DNA of 40,993 nt from JAZGER01 sp036480335 (GCA_036480335.1 JAZGGH010000018.1:1-40993); one strand, 5' to 3'; shown: positions 1 to 8,631, counted from the first letter of the stretch. Numbers and translations are program-made. The notes: a model not told the origin generated them from the sequence alone.

Positions 1-98
1 CCATCACGGCTCAAGACCTTGAAGAAGGTGTCAGTAATGTCGTGAACTTCCCAACACTCACGCGGGTTAAAGAGAAATATAATTTAATTTTTAATTAA
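1..98 (+). CDS. C-terminal end of a probable pyridine-nucleotide-disulfide oxidoreductase (partial)
   Basis: The frame starting at base 3 is open from the window edge to a TAA at 96-98 and gives about 31 residues. The stretch VSNVVNFPTLTRV can be aligned with the C-terminal end of soluble NAD(P) transhydrogenase and related flavoprotein disulfide reductases, which carry a V-x4-N-[YF]-P-T-[LM] motif in the dimer interface domain. That alignment is from memory on a very short piece, so the family call is tentative. The gene body lies outside the window. Its stop codon overlaps the open frame of the following universal stress protein remnant. Confidence 0.4.
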   Translation, partial: ITAQDLEEGVSNVVNFPTLTRVKEKYNLIFN

Positions 99-312
99 CT
101 GTCCATATGAGGTTGACACATTCCGGACTCGACTGGAAGTACAGTGGGGCATGCCTAAATCCGGTATTGTTTCATGGGCTCGTGAGCATAATACGGATCT
201 CATCATAATGGGATCACATGGTCGACATGGATTGGAACGTTTACTGGGTTCTGTCAGCAGCAGTGTACTTCACCAGTCACCCTGCGATGTGCTGGTGGTT
301 AGAACCCATTAG
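88..312 (+). pseudogene. 5'-truncated universal stress protein (UspA family) remnant
   Basis: The frame is open from a stop at 85-87 to TAG at 310-312 and encodes about 74 residues; the first ATG is at 151 and gives 53. The text DLIIMGSHGRHGLERLLGSV followed by HQSPCDVLVV is the classic C-terminal half of a UspA domain, with the ATP-binding G-x2-G-x(8-9)-G-S pattern. The N-terminal half of the roughly 140-residue domain is missing, because the DNA upstream belongs to the end of another gene in another frame. I read it as a deletion remnant. Its last three bases overlap the convergent stop codon of the outer-membrane protein gene. A short translated product from 151 cannot be excluded, but there is no clear ribosome binding site. 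Confidence 0.7.
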
Positions 313-971
313 AATCTAAACGTTAATCCAAGCGTCGTTTCAAACTGAGTCAGATAATCGTCATCACGGTATCGGTAGCAATAGTTATCATTATCATCGC
401 AATTATTCCGATCATGGCTGTCAATATAGGTTGTAAAAAAACGCCCGCTTAATGTTAATGCCAGGGTCTCCATCACGAAAAACCTGACTCCGCCGCCCAG
501 GCTATAGGAAAAACGTGAATCATCATCAAGTATATCGCCTTCCGGTTCAAACCGCGTTACACCCAGGCTGGCTGCCACAAATGGATGAACTGTTTTTCCG
601 GTTTTCCATTCCCATGAAGCACCAACATGATAATAATCCAGATCGAGATCAGCGAAACGCGATTCAGGTCTTAAAAAACCATTATTTGCTCTAAGCTGTG
701 TTTCCTGATGGCTATATATCAGCTCGATTTTAAGCGCCTGATAAACAGGAATACCCACAATCACACCATAACTGAAATCGCCATTATCAACATCCAGGTC
801 CAGATTCTGATTCGGGTCATTTGATTCAACATTTTCAATCTCACCACCATATCGAACACCACCAAAGGGGGTGATGTCGAGAACATCTGCCCATGCGGCA
901 GGCACAGTTAGACAGAGCAGTAAAATGGCCAGGTAGCGCTGTTTTTTTAGTTTTTGAGCAAAACTATCCAT
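309..971 (-). CDS. Outer-membrane beta-barrel protein
   Basis: This 220-residue protein has a basic N-terminus and a hydrophobic signal peptide (KKQRYLAILLLCLTVPAAWA, cut after the Ala). The mature part is made of alternating short amphipathic strands and acidic loops, and it ends in Phe (GLTFRF), the usual signal for BAM-dependent insertion. The pattern fits small 8-strand barrels of the OmpW/OmpA-like beta-barrel superfamily; no specific substrate can be named. A possible start lies 30 bases further upstream, but the ATG at 971 is preceded by GGAGA at a good distance, so I chose it. The acidic loop DRNNCDDNDNYCYRYRDDD near the C-terminus could bind divalent cations. It is transcribed alone, convergent with the Usp remnant. 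Confidence 0.75.
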   Translation of the reverse strand: MDSFAQKLKKQRYLAILLLCLTVPAAWADVLDITPFGGVRYGGEIENVESNDPNQNLDLDVDNGDFSYGVIVGIPVYQALKIELIYSHQETQLRANNGFLRPESRFADLDLDYYHVGASWEWKTGKTVHPFVAASLGVTRFEPEGDILDDDSRFSYSLGGGVRFFVMETLALTLSGRFFTTYIDSHDRNNCDDNDNYCYRYRDDDYLTQFETTLGLTFRF

Positions 972-1082
972 GATTTTCTCCAGTTTATTGATCACTTGCA
1001 CATGAATTTAGTCGCATTATACCGCAAAGTGGCATTACTGGCAGGAGCGCTTTATCCAGTGGCATCGGACAGGGTGAAAGGA

Positions 1083-3512
1083 TTATTGCTCATAACTCTT
1101 CAGTTGAGCAAGGCGCGCTTCAACTTCAAGAATCTGTCGGGTTGTTTTGAGCACAGTATCCGGATTGAGACTGAGTGAATCAATGCCTATCTCAACAAGA
1201 TATTCCGCCATCTCCGGGTAGTCTGAAGGCGCCTGCCCACAAAGCCCGGAATGGCGTTGGTTACGCCGGGCACCTTCAACAGCCAGCCGAATCATTTCCT
1301 TAACGCCATCATCGCGTTCATCAAAGTCAAAAGCGACAATTTCCGAATCACGATCTACGCCAAGAGTCAGTTGAGTGAGATCATTTGAGCCAATGGAAAA
1401 GCCATCGAAGAGTTTGGCGAAAGCATCAATCTGGATGACGTTGTTTGGAATCTCGCACATGACATATACTTGCAAACCATTTTCACCCTGTTTCAATCCA
1501 TAGTCTGCCATCGCTTTCAATACTCTTTTGCCTTCATCAATGCGTCGACAAAAAGGAATCATCAGGATAACGTTGCTTAATCCCATATCGTCACGCACGC
1601 GTTTCATGGCAGCACACTCCATTGCAAATCCAGCGGCATAATCCGGGTGTGTATAGCGTGAGGCACCGCGAAAGCCCAACATCGGGTTAGCTTCTTCAGG
1701 TTCAAAGAAACTGCCACCTAATAAAGAAGCATATTCATTGGATTTGAAATCCGACATGCGTACCACAACCGGCTTTGGCCAGAATGCTGCGGCGATGGTG
1801 CCAACACCTTCAGACAGCTGTTTGACAAAAAAATCAGTCGGGCTGTCATAACCACGACACAGGATTTCAATCTGTGCACGCTGTTCAGCATCATGCACGC
1901 GCTCGGGTTGCAACAATGCCATTGGGTGCGCCTTGATGGATTCGTTAATGATGAATTCCATGCGCGCCAGACCAACACCATCATTCGGCAGGAATGACGT
2001 TTTGAAAGCCAGGTCCGGGTTGCCAAGGTTGATCATAATCTTTGTTTGAGGACGAGACAGGCTGCCAAGGTCTGTGGTTTCTATAATAAAATCCAGTTTG
2101 CCCGTATAGATTCGCCCCTGATTTCCCTGCGAACAATCCACAGTGACTGGTTCACCATCGGGAATAGTGTTGGTAGCATCGGTGCAACCAACAATAGCCG
2201 GTATGCCCAGCTCGCGCGCTATAATGGCAGCATGGCAGGTACGCCCACCCCGGTTGGTCACGATGGCTGCTGCATTTTTCATCACGGGTTCCCAGTCCGG
2301 TGTGGTGGTATCTGCCACCAAAACTTCACCGGGCTGAAATTCATTCAGGTGGCTGACATCTTTAATCCTACGTGCATTCCCGCTAGCAATGCGGGTACCT
2401 ACCGCATTTCCAGTCGTCAGGACATCACTCTTCTCACGCAGGTTAAACACTTCAAGTGTGGTCCCGGAAATTTGTGATTCAACCGTCTCCGGACGTGCCT
2501 GCACCATATATAATTCGCCATCAATGCCATCCTTTGCCCACTCCATATCCATCGGCTTGTCGTATCCGGCTTTGGCACTGTAGTGTTTTTCAACCGTCAT
2601 AGCATAGCCTGCTAATGTCAGTACATCCTCATCACTGATGCAGAACACCTGTCTTTCTTCTCTGGGCGTAGGGATATTGCGTACCGGTTCACGTGTACGT
2701 CCTGAGGCATATTGCATTTTGATTTTTTTTGCACCCAGTGTGCGGCGCAATACGGCTCGATGCCCCAGTGTATAGGTTGATTTGTGAACATAAAATTCAT
2801 CAGGTTCTACTGCACCCTGCACGACATTTTCGCCTAGCCCGTAAGAGCCAGTAATAAATACGACATCACGAAAACCGGTCTCAGTATCCAGCGAAAACAT
2901 AACGCCACTGGTTGAAATATCCGAACGCACCATTTTCATTATGCCGATAGATAATGAAACCTTGAAATGATCAAAGCCCTGATCGATGCGATAATGAATG
3001 GCCCGGTCAGTAAACAGGCTGGCAAAACACCGCCGACAGGTTTCCAGAAGTTGCTCATCCGTTTTTATATTCAGATAGCTATCCTGCTGTCCGGCAAAAC
3101 TGGCATTAGGCAGGTCTTCAGCTGTTGCTGAACTGCGCACAGCAACACTGATGTTGCCGCTGTATTGTGCCTGCAATTGATGAAAGGCACTCAGAATCTG
3201 TTCACGCACACTGTCTGGCAGGCCAGCACCATAGACAATGTCACGCGCCTTTTCACCACGTGCAGAAAGATCATCTATGCTGTCTGGATCAAGATCATCC
3301 AGCGCAGCATGCAATGCCTTCCAGGCACCTGCCTCGTCGAGCATTTGACGATAAGCCGGTGCTGTAATCGCAAAACCGTTAGGCACCTTGATGCCCTGAG
3401 GTGTCAGTTCGCGGTACATTTCACCCAGTGATGCATTCTTGCCACCCACCAGTGGAATATCATCAATGGTGAGTTCCTCAAACCAGCGAATATGATCCTG
3501 TGTCTCTTTCAC
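1083..3512 (-). CDS. ppsA: Phosphoenolpyruvate synthase (pyruvate, water dikinase)
   Basis: The cytoplasmic enzyme converts pyruvate, ATP and water to PEP, AMP and phosphate, the gluconeogenic entry step when growing on C2/C3 compounds or fixing carbon. At 809 residues it is close to the usual 790-810. The N-terminal ATP-grasp domain starts with LVGGKNASLGEM and includes AVRSSATAEDLPNASFAGQQ. The swivelling phosphohistidine domain carries GGRTCHAAIIAREL with catalytic His at about residue 427. The C-terminal PEP-binding barrel has NDLTQLTLGVDRD and the Cys of SGLCGQAPSD. The start is GTG at 3512, supported by an AGAGGA ribosome binding site seven bases upstream. It appears monocistronic; the next gene on the same strand begins 111 bases beyond its stop. 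Confidence 0.97.
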   Translation of the reverse strand: MKETQDHIRWFEELTIDDIPLVGGKNASLGEMYRELTPQGIKVPNGFAITAPAYRQMLDEAGAWKALHAALDDLDPDSIDDLSARGEKARDIVYGAGLPDSVREQILSAFHQLQAQYSGNISVAVRSSATAEDLPNASFAGQQDSYLNIKTDEQLLETCRRCFASLFTDRAIHYRIDQGFDHFKVSLSIGIMKMVRSDISTSGVMFSLDTETGFRDVVFITGSYGLGENVVQGAVEPDEFYVHKSTYTLGHRAVLRRTLGAKKIKMQYASGRTREPVRNIPTPREERQVFCISDEDVLTLAGYAMTVEKHYSAKAGYDKPMDMEWAKDGIDGELYMVQARPETVESQISGTTLEVFNLREKSDVLTTGNAVGTRIASGNARRIKDVSHLNEFQPGEVLVADTTTPDWEPVMKNAAAIVTNRGGRTCHAAIIARELGIPAIVGCTDATNTIPDGEPVTVDCSQGNQGRIYTGKLDFIIETTDLGSLSRPQTKIMINLGNPDLAFKTSFLPNDGVGLARMEFIINESIKAHPMALLQPERVHDAEQRAQIEILCRGYDSPTDFFVKQLSEGVGTIAAAFWPKPVVVRMSDFKSNEYASLLGGSFFEPEEANPMLGFRGASRYTHPDYAAGFAMECAAMKRVRDDMGLSNVILMIPFCRRIDEGKRVLKAMADYGLKQGENGLQVYVMCEIPNNVIQIDAFAKLFDGFSIGSNDLTQLTLGVDRDSEIVAFDFDERDDGVKEMIRLAVEGARRNQRHSGLCGQAPSDYPEMAEYLVEIGIDSLSLNPDTVLKTTRQILEVEARLAQLKSYEQ

Positions 3513-3528
3513 GCGGCAATCCTCTTTG

Positions 3529-4170
3529 TTATTCGTTGATTATGTCGAATTTAGTCAAGGGCACCTCAAGTTGTTTTGTACGAATTCTGACAGCATGTGC
3601 TCTGGAAATTAACGATATTCCCAGCAGCACAGATCCAAGCAACACCACCGATGAAGGCAAAGGAACAGATGACGTTGATATTGTTACCTCATAAATACCA
3701 TGGCCGCGGGTCAAGTCTGTTTCACCCCGAGTGAAAAGTGCATAACTCCCTGTATCCAGAAGAATATTTGCAATATGCCATGCATTATAAGGGTCATCAG
3801 GGCGGATACCCCTGTCTGTTACCAGAGTCCAGTCATTGCTCGTAATGATCAACGGAGTTTCCGACTGTGTTTGTAACGACCAGTGATCAAAAAAGGGGCC
3901 CGTATTGCGGAACGTGTTATGAGTGTGAATACTGACTTCTAGATTGACTGGTTGAGTGATCGAAAACCGATATTCGTCATCAAATACTTCTGTTCTAGCC
4001 TCATTGATAATAGTGTCACCGGTGAGATCGAATAATTGACACTGCGAGAAATTTGTTGCGGAGCAGCTGCGTGTCTGGCCTATATTAAGGGCGCTAAAAT
4101 CAATTACTTTGGCTTGCGCAGTGGCGCTGAACAGCATGAAAAAAGATAATGTCCTGAGAAAATTAGACAT
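3529..4170 (-). CDS. Secreted protein with PEP-CTERM-like C-terminal sorting segment
   Basis: The 213-residue protein has a signal peptide (first 20 residues, ending AQA). The central part is beta-rich, with two Cys near residues 35-45, and resembles no family I can name. From residue 169 it carries VPLPSSVVLLGSVLLGISLI followed by SR, matching the layout of PEP-CTERM/VPLPA-CTERM domains: a VPLP motif, a hydrophobic helix, then a basic end. Such domains are recognised by exosortases (EpsH/XrtA) in bacteria that make exopolysaccharide. Unusually, about 23 further residues follow the helix, where most members stop after a few arginines. AGGAGG lies eight bases before the ATG, so the start is firm. 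It lies directly upstream of ppsA on the same strand (16-base gap). Confidence 0.65.
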   Translation of the reverse strand: MSNFLRTLSFFMLFSATAQAKVIDFSALNIGQTRSCSATNFSQCQLFDLTGDTIINEARTEVFDDEYRFSITQPVNLEVSIHTHNTFRNTGPFFDHWSLQTQSETPLIITSNDWTLVTDRGIRPDDPYNAWHIANILLDTGSYALFTRGETDLTRGHGIYEVTISTSSVPLPSSVVLLGSVLLGISLISRAHAVRIRTKQLEVPLTKFDIINE

Positions 4171-4279
4171 GGGATAGTCCTCCTGAAAGGCTGAATACCT
4201 GATATTAAAGATATTACCCCATTAACACTTTACTGCATTTGATGCAGGTCATTTGGAGCAATCAAATGCCTGATTCGTT

Positions 4280-5608
4280 TCATTGCTCCAGTTTCAGGCT
4301 CTGAAGCTTGCGGAACAGGGTGCGTTTACTCACACCCAGTTTTTCGGCAAGCAGTTGCCGATCACCTGGGAAACTGGCCAGGGTCTTGATTAAATAGCGT
4401 CTTTCATGTTCTTCCAGGGTGATGATTGCGTCTGGATCAGCAGGCTGGTCCGGATGTCGGCTACAACGGCAATAGTCCGGCAAATGTTCCGGTAGCAGAG
4501 TATCGCCATCAGCTAGCAGGGAAGCGCGTTCGAGGATATTGAGCAATTCACGCACATTGCCCGGGAAATCATAGCGTCGCAGGCAATTCAAGGTGTCTTT
4601 ATGTAATTTTAATGATCTGCCTGTTTGCAGCCGGCCAAGTAGCGTTTCAATCAGTAAATCGATATCCGTTCCACGGTTACGCAACGACGGCAACGGAATC
4701 GGAAATGCGCTGATTCGGTAATACAGATCTTTTCTGAATGTATTGTCATTAACCTGCTGCATCAAATCCCGATGGGTTGCCAGAATCAGGCGAAAATCGG
4801 TCTTCAATGAATCAACGCCGCCGACACGTCGATAAGTGCCGGTTTCTAGCAGCCGAAGTAGCTTGATTTGTTGACTGAGCGGGATGTCGCCAACTTCATC
4901 AAGAAACAGAGTGCCTTGCTGCGCTGCCTCGACCAGGCCTGTCTTGCGTGTATGTGCCCCGGTAAAAGAGCCTTTTTCATGACCAAACAATTCACTCTCA
5001 AACAGAGATTCAGACAATCCCGAGCATTCTACCGGCACAAAAGGTCCGTCGGCTCGTTGGCTGCTTTCATGGATCGCACGTGCCACCAGTTCCTTGCCTG
5101 TGCCAGTTTCACCCAATAGCAGAACACTGGTATTGCTCGGGGCAACACGCTCAATCAAACCCAGCATTTTATTGAATGCCGGCGAACGCCCAACCAACCC
5201 TTCTGTCGCCGGTGTTGTGCTGGCGGAGCGAATCAACAGATTCTTTTCCAGCAGATAAATAATCTTACCCTGGCCATCGCGAATCGGCGTCATGCTGACA
5301 TCAACGTGTTCTTCACCGGCTGATGTATGGTGCAAATGTAAAACGCGATGCGGCTCACCGGATTCCAGGCATTTTTTCAGCGGGCAGGTTTCACCCGCCT
5401 GATCACAGGGTACAGAATAGTGATGTGATGCTTCGTAGCAGTGTCGATTGAGCAATGATTTGCCCCCACTGAAAGCATCCTGGTAAGCCTTGTTTGCCGC
5501 CAGGATGCGATAATCCGGACTGAGAAGCACAGCTGGCTCAACAATACCATTGAGTAGTGCAGCCGTTTCGGGGAGTGGCTTGTTGAATACCTGATTTTCC
5601 GAAGTCAT
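4280..5608 (-). CDS. Sigma-54-dependent transcriptional activator, PAS-AAA+-Fis HTH
   Basis: This 442-residue bacterial enhancer-binding protein has an N-terminal PAS-like sensor domain (about 10-125), an AAA+ domain with Walker A GETGTGK (166-172), the sigma-54 contact loop GSFTGA (213-218, a tolerated variant of GAFTGA) and Walker B LFLDEVG. A Fis-type helix-turn-helix follows at the C-terminus (about 400-442). There is no receiver domain, so the PAS domain itself probably senses the signal. It holds a striking cluster of His56, Cys57, His62, His63, Cys68, Cys75 and Cys80, which could bind a metal or iron-sulfur or act as a thiol switch. The gene diverges from a heme-protein pair with a strong -24/-12 promoter; paired repeats lie just before its start, so it is the likely activator and may also regulate itself. 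Confidence 0.93.
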   Translation of the reverse strand: MTSENQVFNKPLPETAALLNGIVEPAVLLSPDYRILAANKAYQDAFSGGKSLLNRHCYEASHHYSVPCDQAGETCPLKKCLESGEPHRVLHLHHTSAGEEHVDVSMTPIRDGQGKIIYLLEKNLLIRSASTTPATEGLVGRSPAFNKMLGLIERVAPSNTSVLLLGETGTGKELVARAIHESSQRADGPFVPVECSGLSESLFESELFGHEKGSFTGAHTRKTGLVEAAQQGTLFLDEVGDIPLSQQIKLLRLLETGTYRRVGGVDSLKTDFRLILATHRDLMQQVNDNTFRKDLYYRISAFPIPLPSLRNRGTDIDLLIETLLGRLQTGRSLKLHKDTLNCLRRYDFPGNVRELLNILERASLLADGDTLLPEHLPDYCRCSRHPDQPADPDAIITLEEHERRYLIKTLASFPGDRQLLAEKLGVSKRTLFRKLQSLKLEQ

Positions 5609-5621
5609 TGTGAATTCTCGT

Positions 5622-5673
5622 AAAATGACAAATGTGACATACAGTATAATGTAAAAATGACTAAAGTGGCATT
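5622..5673. promoter_or_regulatory. Paired direct/inverted repeats, candidate enhancer (UAS) for the sigma-54 activator
   Basis: Two 19-base copies, AAAATGACAAATGTGACAT (5622-5640) and AAAATGACTAAAGTGGCAT (5654-5672), match at 15 of 19 positions and are 32 bases apart, about three helical turns. Each is itself an imperfect palindrome of the form ATGNC-N6-GNCAT. They sit about 135-180 bases upstream of the sigma-54 promoter at 5806, a normal enhancer distance, and 14 bases upstream of the activator's own ATG. Binding by that protein is inferred from position. Confidence 0.5.
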
Positions 5674-5805
5674 TCCCTGATGAACTATAAGTGAGTAAGT
5701 ATTCACCATGATTTCTACGTTTGTCCTATATATTATTCATTAAATAACAGTATGTTAAATATATATCAAAGAAATGGCATTAAATATATTTTAGTATTTA
5801 AAATA

Positions 5806-5822
5806 TTGGCATAACAGTTGCT
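5806..5822 (+). promoter_or_regulatory. Sigma-54 (-24/-12) promoter
   Basis: TTGGCATAACAGTTGCT matches the RpoN consensus TGGCAC-N5-TTGCW at nearly every conserved base, with the GG and GC doublets exactly 12 bases apart. It lies 44 bases before the ATG of the DUF3365 gene. The upstream DNA is very AT-rich, and TATCAA-AGAA-ATG at 5764-5776 is one base off the IHF consensus WATCAA-N4-TTR, placing a plausible DNA bend between enhancer and promoter. No other convincing -24/-12 element was found in the spacers of this window. Confidence 0.75.
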
Positions 5823-5866
5823 AAATACTTAACAATGCCAAATCGTTTATATACTGAGGAGTAAAC

Positions 5867-6472
5867 ATGAAAAGCCGTTTTGCAACACCGACTTTACTGA
5901 TTTCCGGATTACTGATGATATTGCCTAACCTGGCCTGGACAGATGAAATTGCCGATCGTCAACAGGCTGCGAAACAGGTGACAGGGCAGTTAGTCAAACA
6001 GCTGGGTGGAGAAATGAAAAAGGAAATGGGCAGTAATGGACCTGCCGGTGCCATCAGCGTCTGTCGAGATGCTGCGCCACAGATTACAAGTGAACTTTCT
6101 CGTAAACATGGTTGGCGGATCACTCGTGTAAGCGAAAAAGTGCGCAATCCGATGCTGGGAATGGCAGATGACTGGGAACTCAAGATACTGAAAGACTTTC
6201 GCGCACGCGCCAGCAAGGGTGAGAAATATACGGAAATGGCTTTCAGCGAGGTTATCGAAGAGGGTGGTCAGAAATATTTTCGCTTCATGAAAGCCATTGG
6301 CACCCAACCTGTGTGCCTGAGTTGCCATGGCAGTTCAGAACAAATTCCTGCAAATGTTCAGGCCAGGTTACAAGAGGATTACCCGAATGATACTGCCATA
6401 GGCTACAAAGCAGGAGATTTGCGCGGTGCTGTTAGCATCAAACAACCGATGAATATCCCACTGAATAAATGA
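5867..6472 (+). CDS. Periplasmic DUF3365 (Tll0287-like) c-type heme protein
   Basis: The 201-residue protein has a signal peptide (about 1-25, ending LAWTDE). The rest resembles the DUF3365/Tll0287-like heme-binding fold, related to PAS-like sensor domains: SVCRDAAPQI near residue 65, RVSEKVRNP near 90, and a C-terminal single c-type heme site C150-L-S-C153-H154 followed by GSSEQIP and DLRGAVSIKQPM. It is likely a periplasmic redox or gas-binding protein rather than an electron-transfer cytochrome of known pathway. GAGGAG six bases before the ATG supports the start. It is read from the sigma-54 promoter at 5806 and overlaps the truncated hemoglobin gene by four bases (ATGA), so the two are translated together. 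Confidence 0.85.
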   Translation: MKSRFATPTLLISGLLMILPNLAWTDEIADRQQAAKQVTGQLVKQLGGEMKKEMGSNGPAGAISVCRDAAPQITSELSRKHGWRITRVSEKVRNPMLGMADDWELKILKDFRARASKGEKYTEMAFSEVIEEGGQKYFRFMKAIGTQPVCLSCHGSSEQIPANVQARLQEDYPNDTAIGYKAGDLRGAVSIKQPMNIPLNK

Positions 6473-6879
6473 CAACCGGGATAAAAACGATCCCCTGCGC
6501 TGACAGCCTTTATGAGCAGATTGGTGGTGAACAACCACTGCGCGACTTTGTTATCAGGCTGTACGAATACATGGACAGCCTGTTAGAAGTCAAACCTGTG
6601 CGCGATATGCACAGTCACTCAATGGAAGAGGCCGGCGAACGCCTGTTTCGTTTCATGAGTGGCTGGCTCGGTGGTCCACCCCTTTATCAGCAGACATATG
6701 GTCCACCCCGTCTGCGTCGGCGACACATGCATATCCCGATTGGTAATGCCGAACGCGATCAGTGGTTACTTTGCGCGCAAAAATCCATTGATGATATGGA
6801 CTGGCCCGATGCTGATAAAAATGCCCTGATGTTCCGCTTGCAGGAAATGGCAAACCATTTGCGCAATCAGAGCGCTTAG
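6469..6879 (+). CDS. Group II (GlbO-type) truncated hemoglobin
   Basis: This 136-residue protein has the 2-on-2 globin pattern: SLYEQIGGEQPLRDFV at the start, FMSGWLGGPPLYQQTYG, then PRLRRRHMHIPIG with proximal His86 and the group II Trp at 99 (DQWLLC). Group II truncated hemoglobins bind O2 and NO and are linked to NO/O2 chemistry and electron transfer. It is coupled by ATGA overlap to the DUF3365 gene, so a c-heme periplasmic protein and a cytoplasmic globin are made together under the same sigma-54 promoter. Its stop shares four bases with the stop of the convergent hydrogenase large-subunit gene. The 20-residue neighbourhood of the proximal His is intact, so it should bind heme. Confidence 0.9.
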   Translation: MTTGIKTIPCADSLYEQIGGEQPLRDFVIRLYEYMDSLLEVKPVRDMHSHSMEEAGERLFRFMSGWLGGPPLYQQTYGPPRLRRRHMHIPIGNAERDQWLLCAQKSIDDMDWPDADKNALMFRLQEMANHLRNQSA

Positions 6880-8612
6880 CGTACTTTCACTTCAATCCGT
6901 TCACCGGAGTCCGGGTCAGTCAGGTGTACAGCGCAGGCAATACACGGATCAAAACTGTGTATTGTGCGTAGAATTTCAACCGGCTGTTTCGGGTCGTGTA
7001 AGACGTGGTTGTCCTGCAGCGCTGCTTCATAGGCGCCAGGCTGCCCCTTATTATCGCGCGGCCCAGCATTCCAGGTACTTGGAACCACCGCCTGGTAGTT
7101 GGCGATCTTTTCATCTTCAATGACAATCCAGTGCGCCAGTGCTCCGCGTGGCGCTTCCATAAAACCAACTCCTTTAGCCTGTTTGGGCCAACTGGAAGGC
7201 TCCCACCAGGTTTCGTTGAAAGTTTTGGTATCACCCGCTTTGATGTTTACTATCAGATTGTCATACCAGGTCTGCATGGTATCGGCGATGATTTTGGTTT
7301 CCAATGTTCGTGCTGCAGTACGTCCCAGCGTCGAGAATAATGCTTCAACCGGTAAATCGAGCTTGCTCAATGTCATGTTTACCAGCTCTTTGGTCTGCTC
7401 GTGACCTTTGGCATACAACATCAGCACACGCGCCAGCGGACCGACTTCCATGGCATGACCTTTCCAGCGCGGTGATTTCATCCAGGAATAGGACTGATCC
7501 ACGTCGAGGTGTTCGTAGGGTGGTTTCGGACCTGTGTAGTTGAGATTGGTTTCACCATCATAAGGATGTAAGGGTTTATTCTTGTCGTCACTGTAGTCAT
7601 ACCAGGAGTGCGAGACATATTCCTGGATTTCATCGGCGGCATTCATGTCGACGTCATGGATGGTGGATAGATCACGGTTTAATATCGCACCAGCAGGAAT
7701 CAGGAAACTCGCCGGATCGTCCATGCCTTTTTCTGGGAAGTCTCCGTAAGTCATAAAATTACCCAGGCCTTCGCCCCGCGTGCCCCAATCCTTGTAGAAA
7801 CCTGCAATGGCGAGCGTATCGGGAACATAGACCTGATCGACAAAGGTACGCATCTGGTTAATGATGTCCTGCACCTGCGACAGCCTCTTGGCGTTAATCG
7901 CCGAATCAGAATTCAGATCAATGGGACAGGGCACACCACCGACCAGAAAGTTGGGATGTGGATTTTTGCCGCCAAAAATAGTATGCAGCCTGGCGACATC
8001 ACGCTGCCATGACAAGGCTTCCAGATAATGCGACACTGCCATCAGATTGGCTTCGGGTGGCAGCTTGTACGCTGGATGACCCCAATAGGCCTTGGCAAAA
8101 ATACCTAGCTGTCCCGCTTCAACGAAACCCTTCAGCTTCTTTTGCATGTCGGAAAAATATCCAGGCGAAGATTTGGGATAGTTGCTCAATGATTGTGCTA
8201 GTTCAGAAGTTGCTTTCGGATTTGCTTCGAGCGCCGATACTACATCCACCCAGTCCAGCGCATGCAGGTGATAAAAGTGCATAACGTGGTCGTGCACATA
8301 CTGTGCCGCGTTCATCAGGTTTCTGATTAACTGTGCATTGGGCGGAATTTTATAGTCCAGGGCATTTTCCACTGCGCGCACCGAGGCGAGTCCGTGTACT
8401 AATGTACAGACACCACAAATACGTTGTGCAAAAGCCCAGGCATCACGCGGGTCACGGCCGCGTAAAATGACTTCAATGCCGCGCACCATGGTACCTGCCG
8501 AATAAGCACTCGCAATCCGGTTGCCATCCATCTCTGCTTCTATTCGAAGGTGACCTTCGATACGGGTTATCGGGTCTACAACGACTCTTTCTGTTCCACC
8601 GGGTTCGCTCAT
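6876..8612 (-). CDS. hynL: [NiFe] hydrogenase large subunit, Isp-type (group 1e-like)
   Basis: The catalytic subunit (578 residues) carries the four Ni-Fe cysteine ligands: R-I-C66-G-V-C69 near the N-terminus and D-P-C557-I-A-C560-A-V-H563 near the C-terminus. Fifteen residues (LTDPDSGERIEVKVR) follow His563; in this family such a tail is removed by a dedicated endopeptidase after Ni insertion, and the HupD-type protease is encoded at the head of the operon. It is exported with the Tat-signalled small subunit and acts on the outer face of the membrane. The gene is separated from its small subunit by isp1, isp2 and a small unknown gene, the order known for Thiocapsa-type hynS-isp1-isp2-hynL. 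The hyn symbol follows that order; hup/hya names are used elsewhere. Confidence 0.95.
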   Translation of the reverse strand: MSEPGGTERVVVDPITRIEGHLRIEAEMDGNRIASAYSAGTMVRGIEVILRGRDPRDAWAFAQRICGVCTLVHGLASVRAVENALDYKIPPNAQLIRNLMNAAQYVHDHVMHFYHLHALDWVDVVSALEANPKATSELAQSLSNYPKSSPGYFSDMQKKLKGFVEAGQLGIFAKAYWGHPAYKLPPEANLMAVSHYLEALSWQRDVARLHTIFGGKNPHPNFLVGGVPCPIDLNSDSAINAKRLSQVQDIINQMRTFVDQVYVPDTLAIAGFYKDWGTRGEGLGNFMTYGDFPEKGMDDPASFLIPAGAILNRDLSTIHDVDMNAADEIQEYVSHSWYDYSDDKNKPLHPYDGETNLNYTGPKPPYEHLDVDQSYSWMKSPRWKGHAMEVGPLARVLMLYAKGHEQTKELVNMTLSKLDLPVEALFSTLGRTAARTLETKIIADTMQTWYDNLIVNIKAGDTKTFNETWWEPSSWPKQAKGVGFMEAPRGALAHWIVIEDEKIANYQAVVPSTWNAGPRDNKGQPGAYEAALQDNHVLHDPKQPVEILRTIHSFDPCIACAVHLTDPDSGERIEVKVR

Positions 8613-8631
8613 GGTTATTTTGCCTCTCTTG

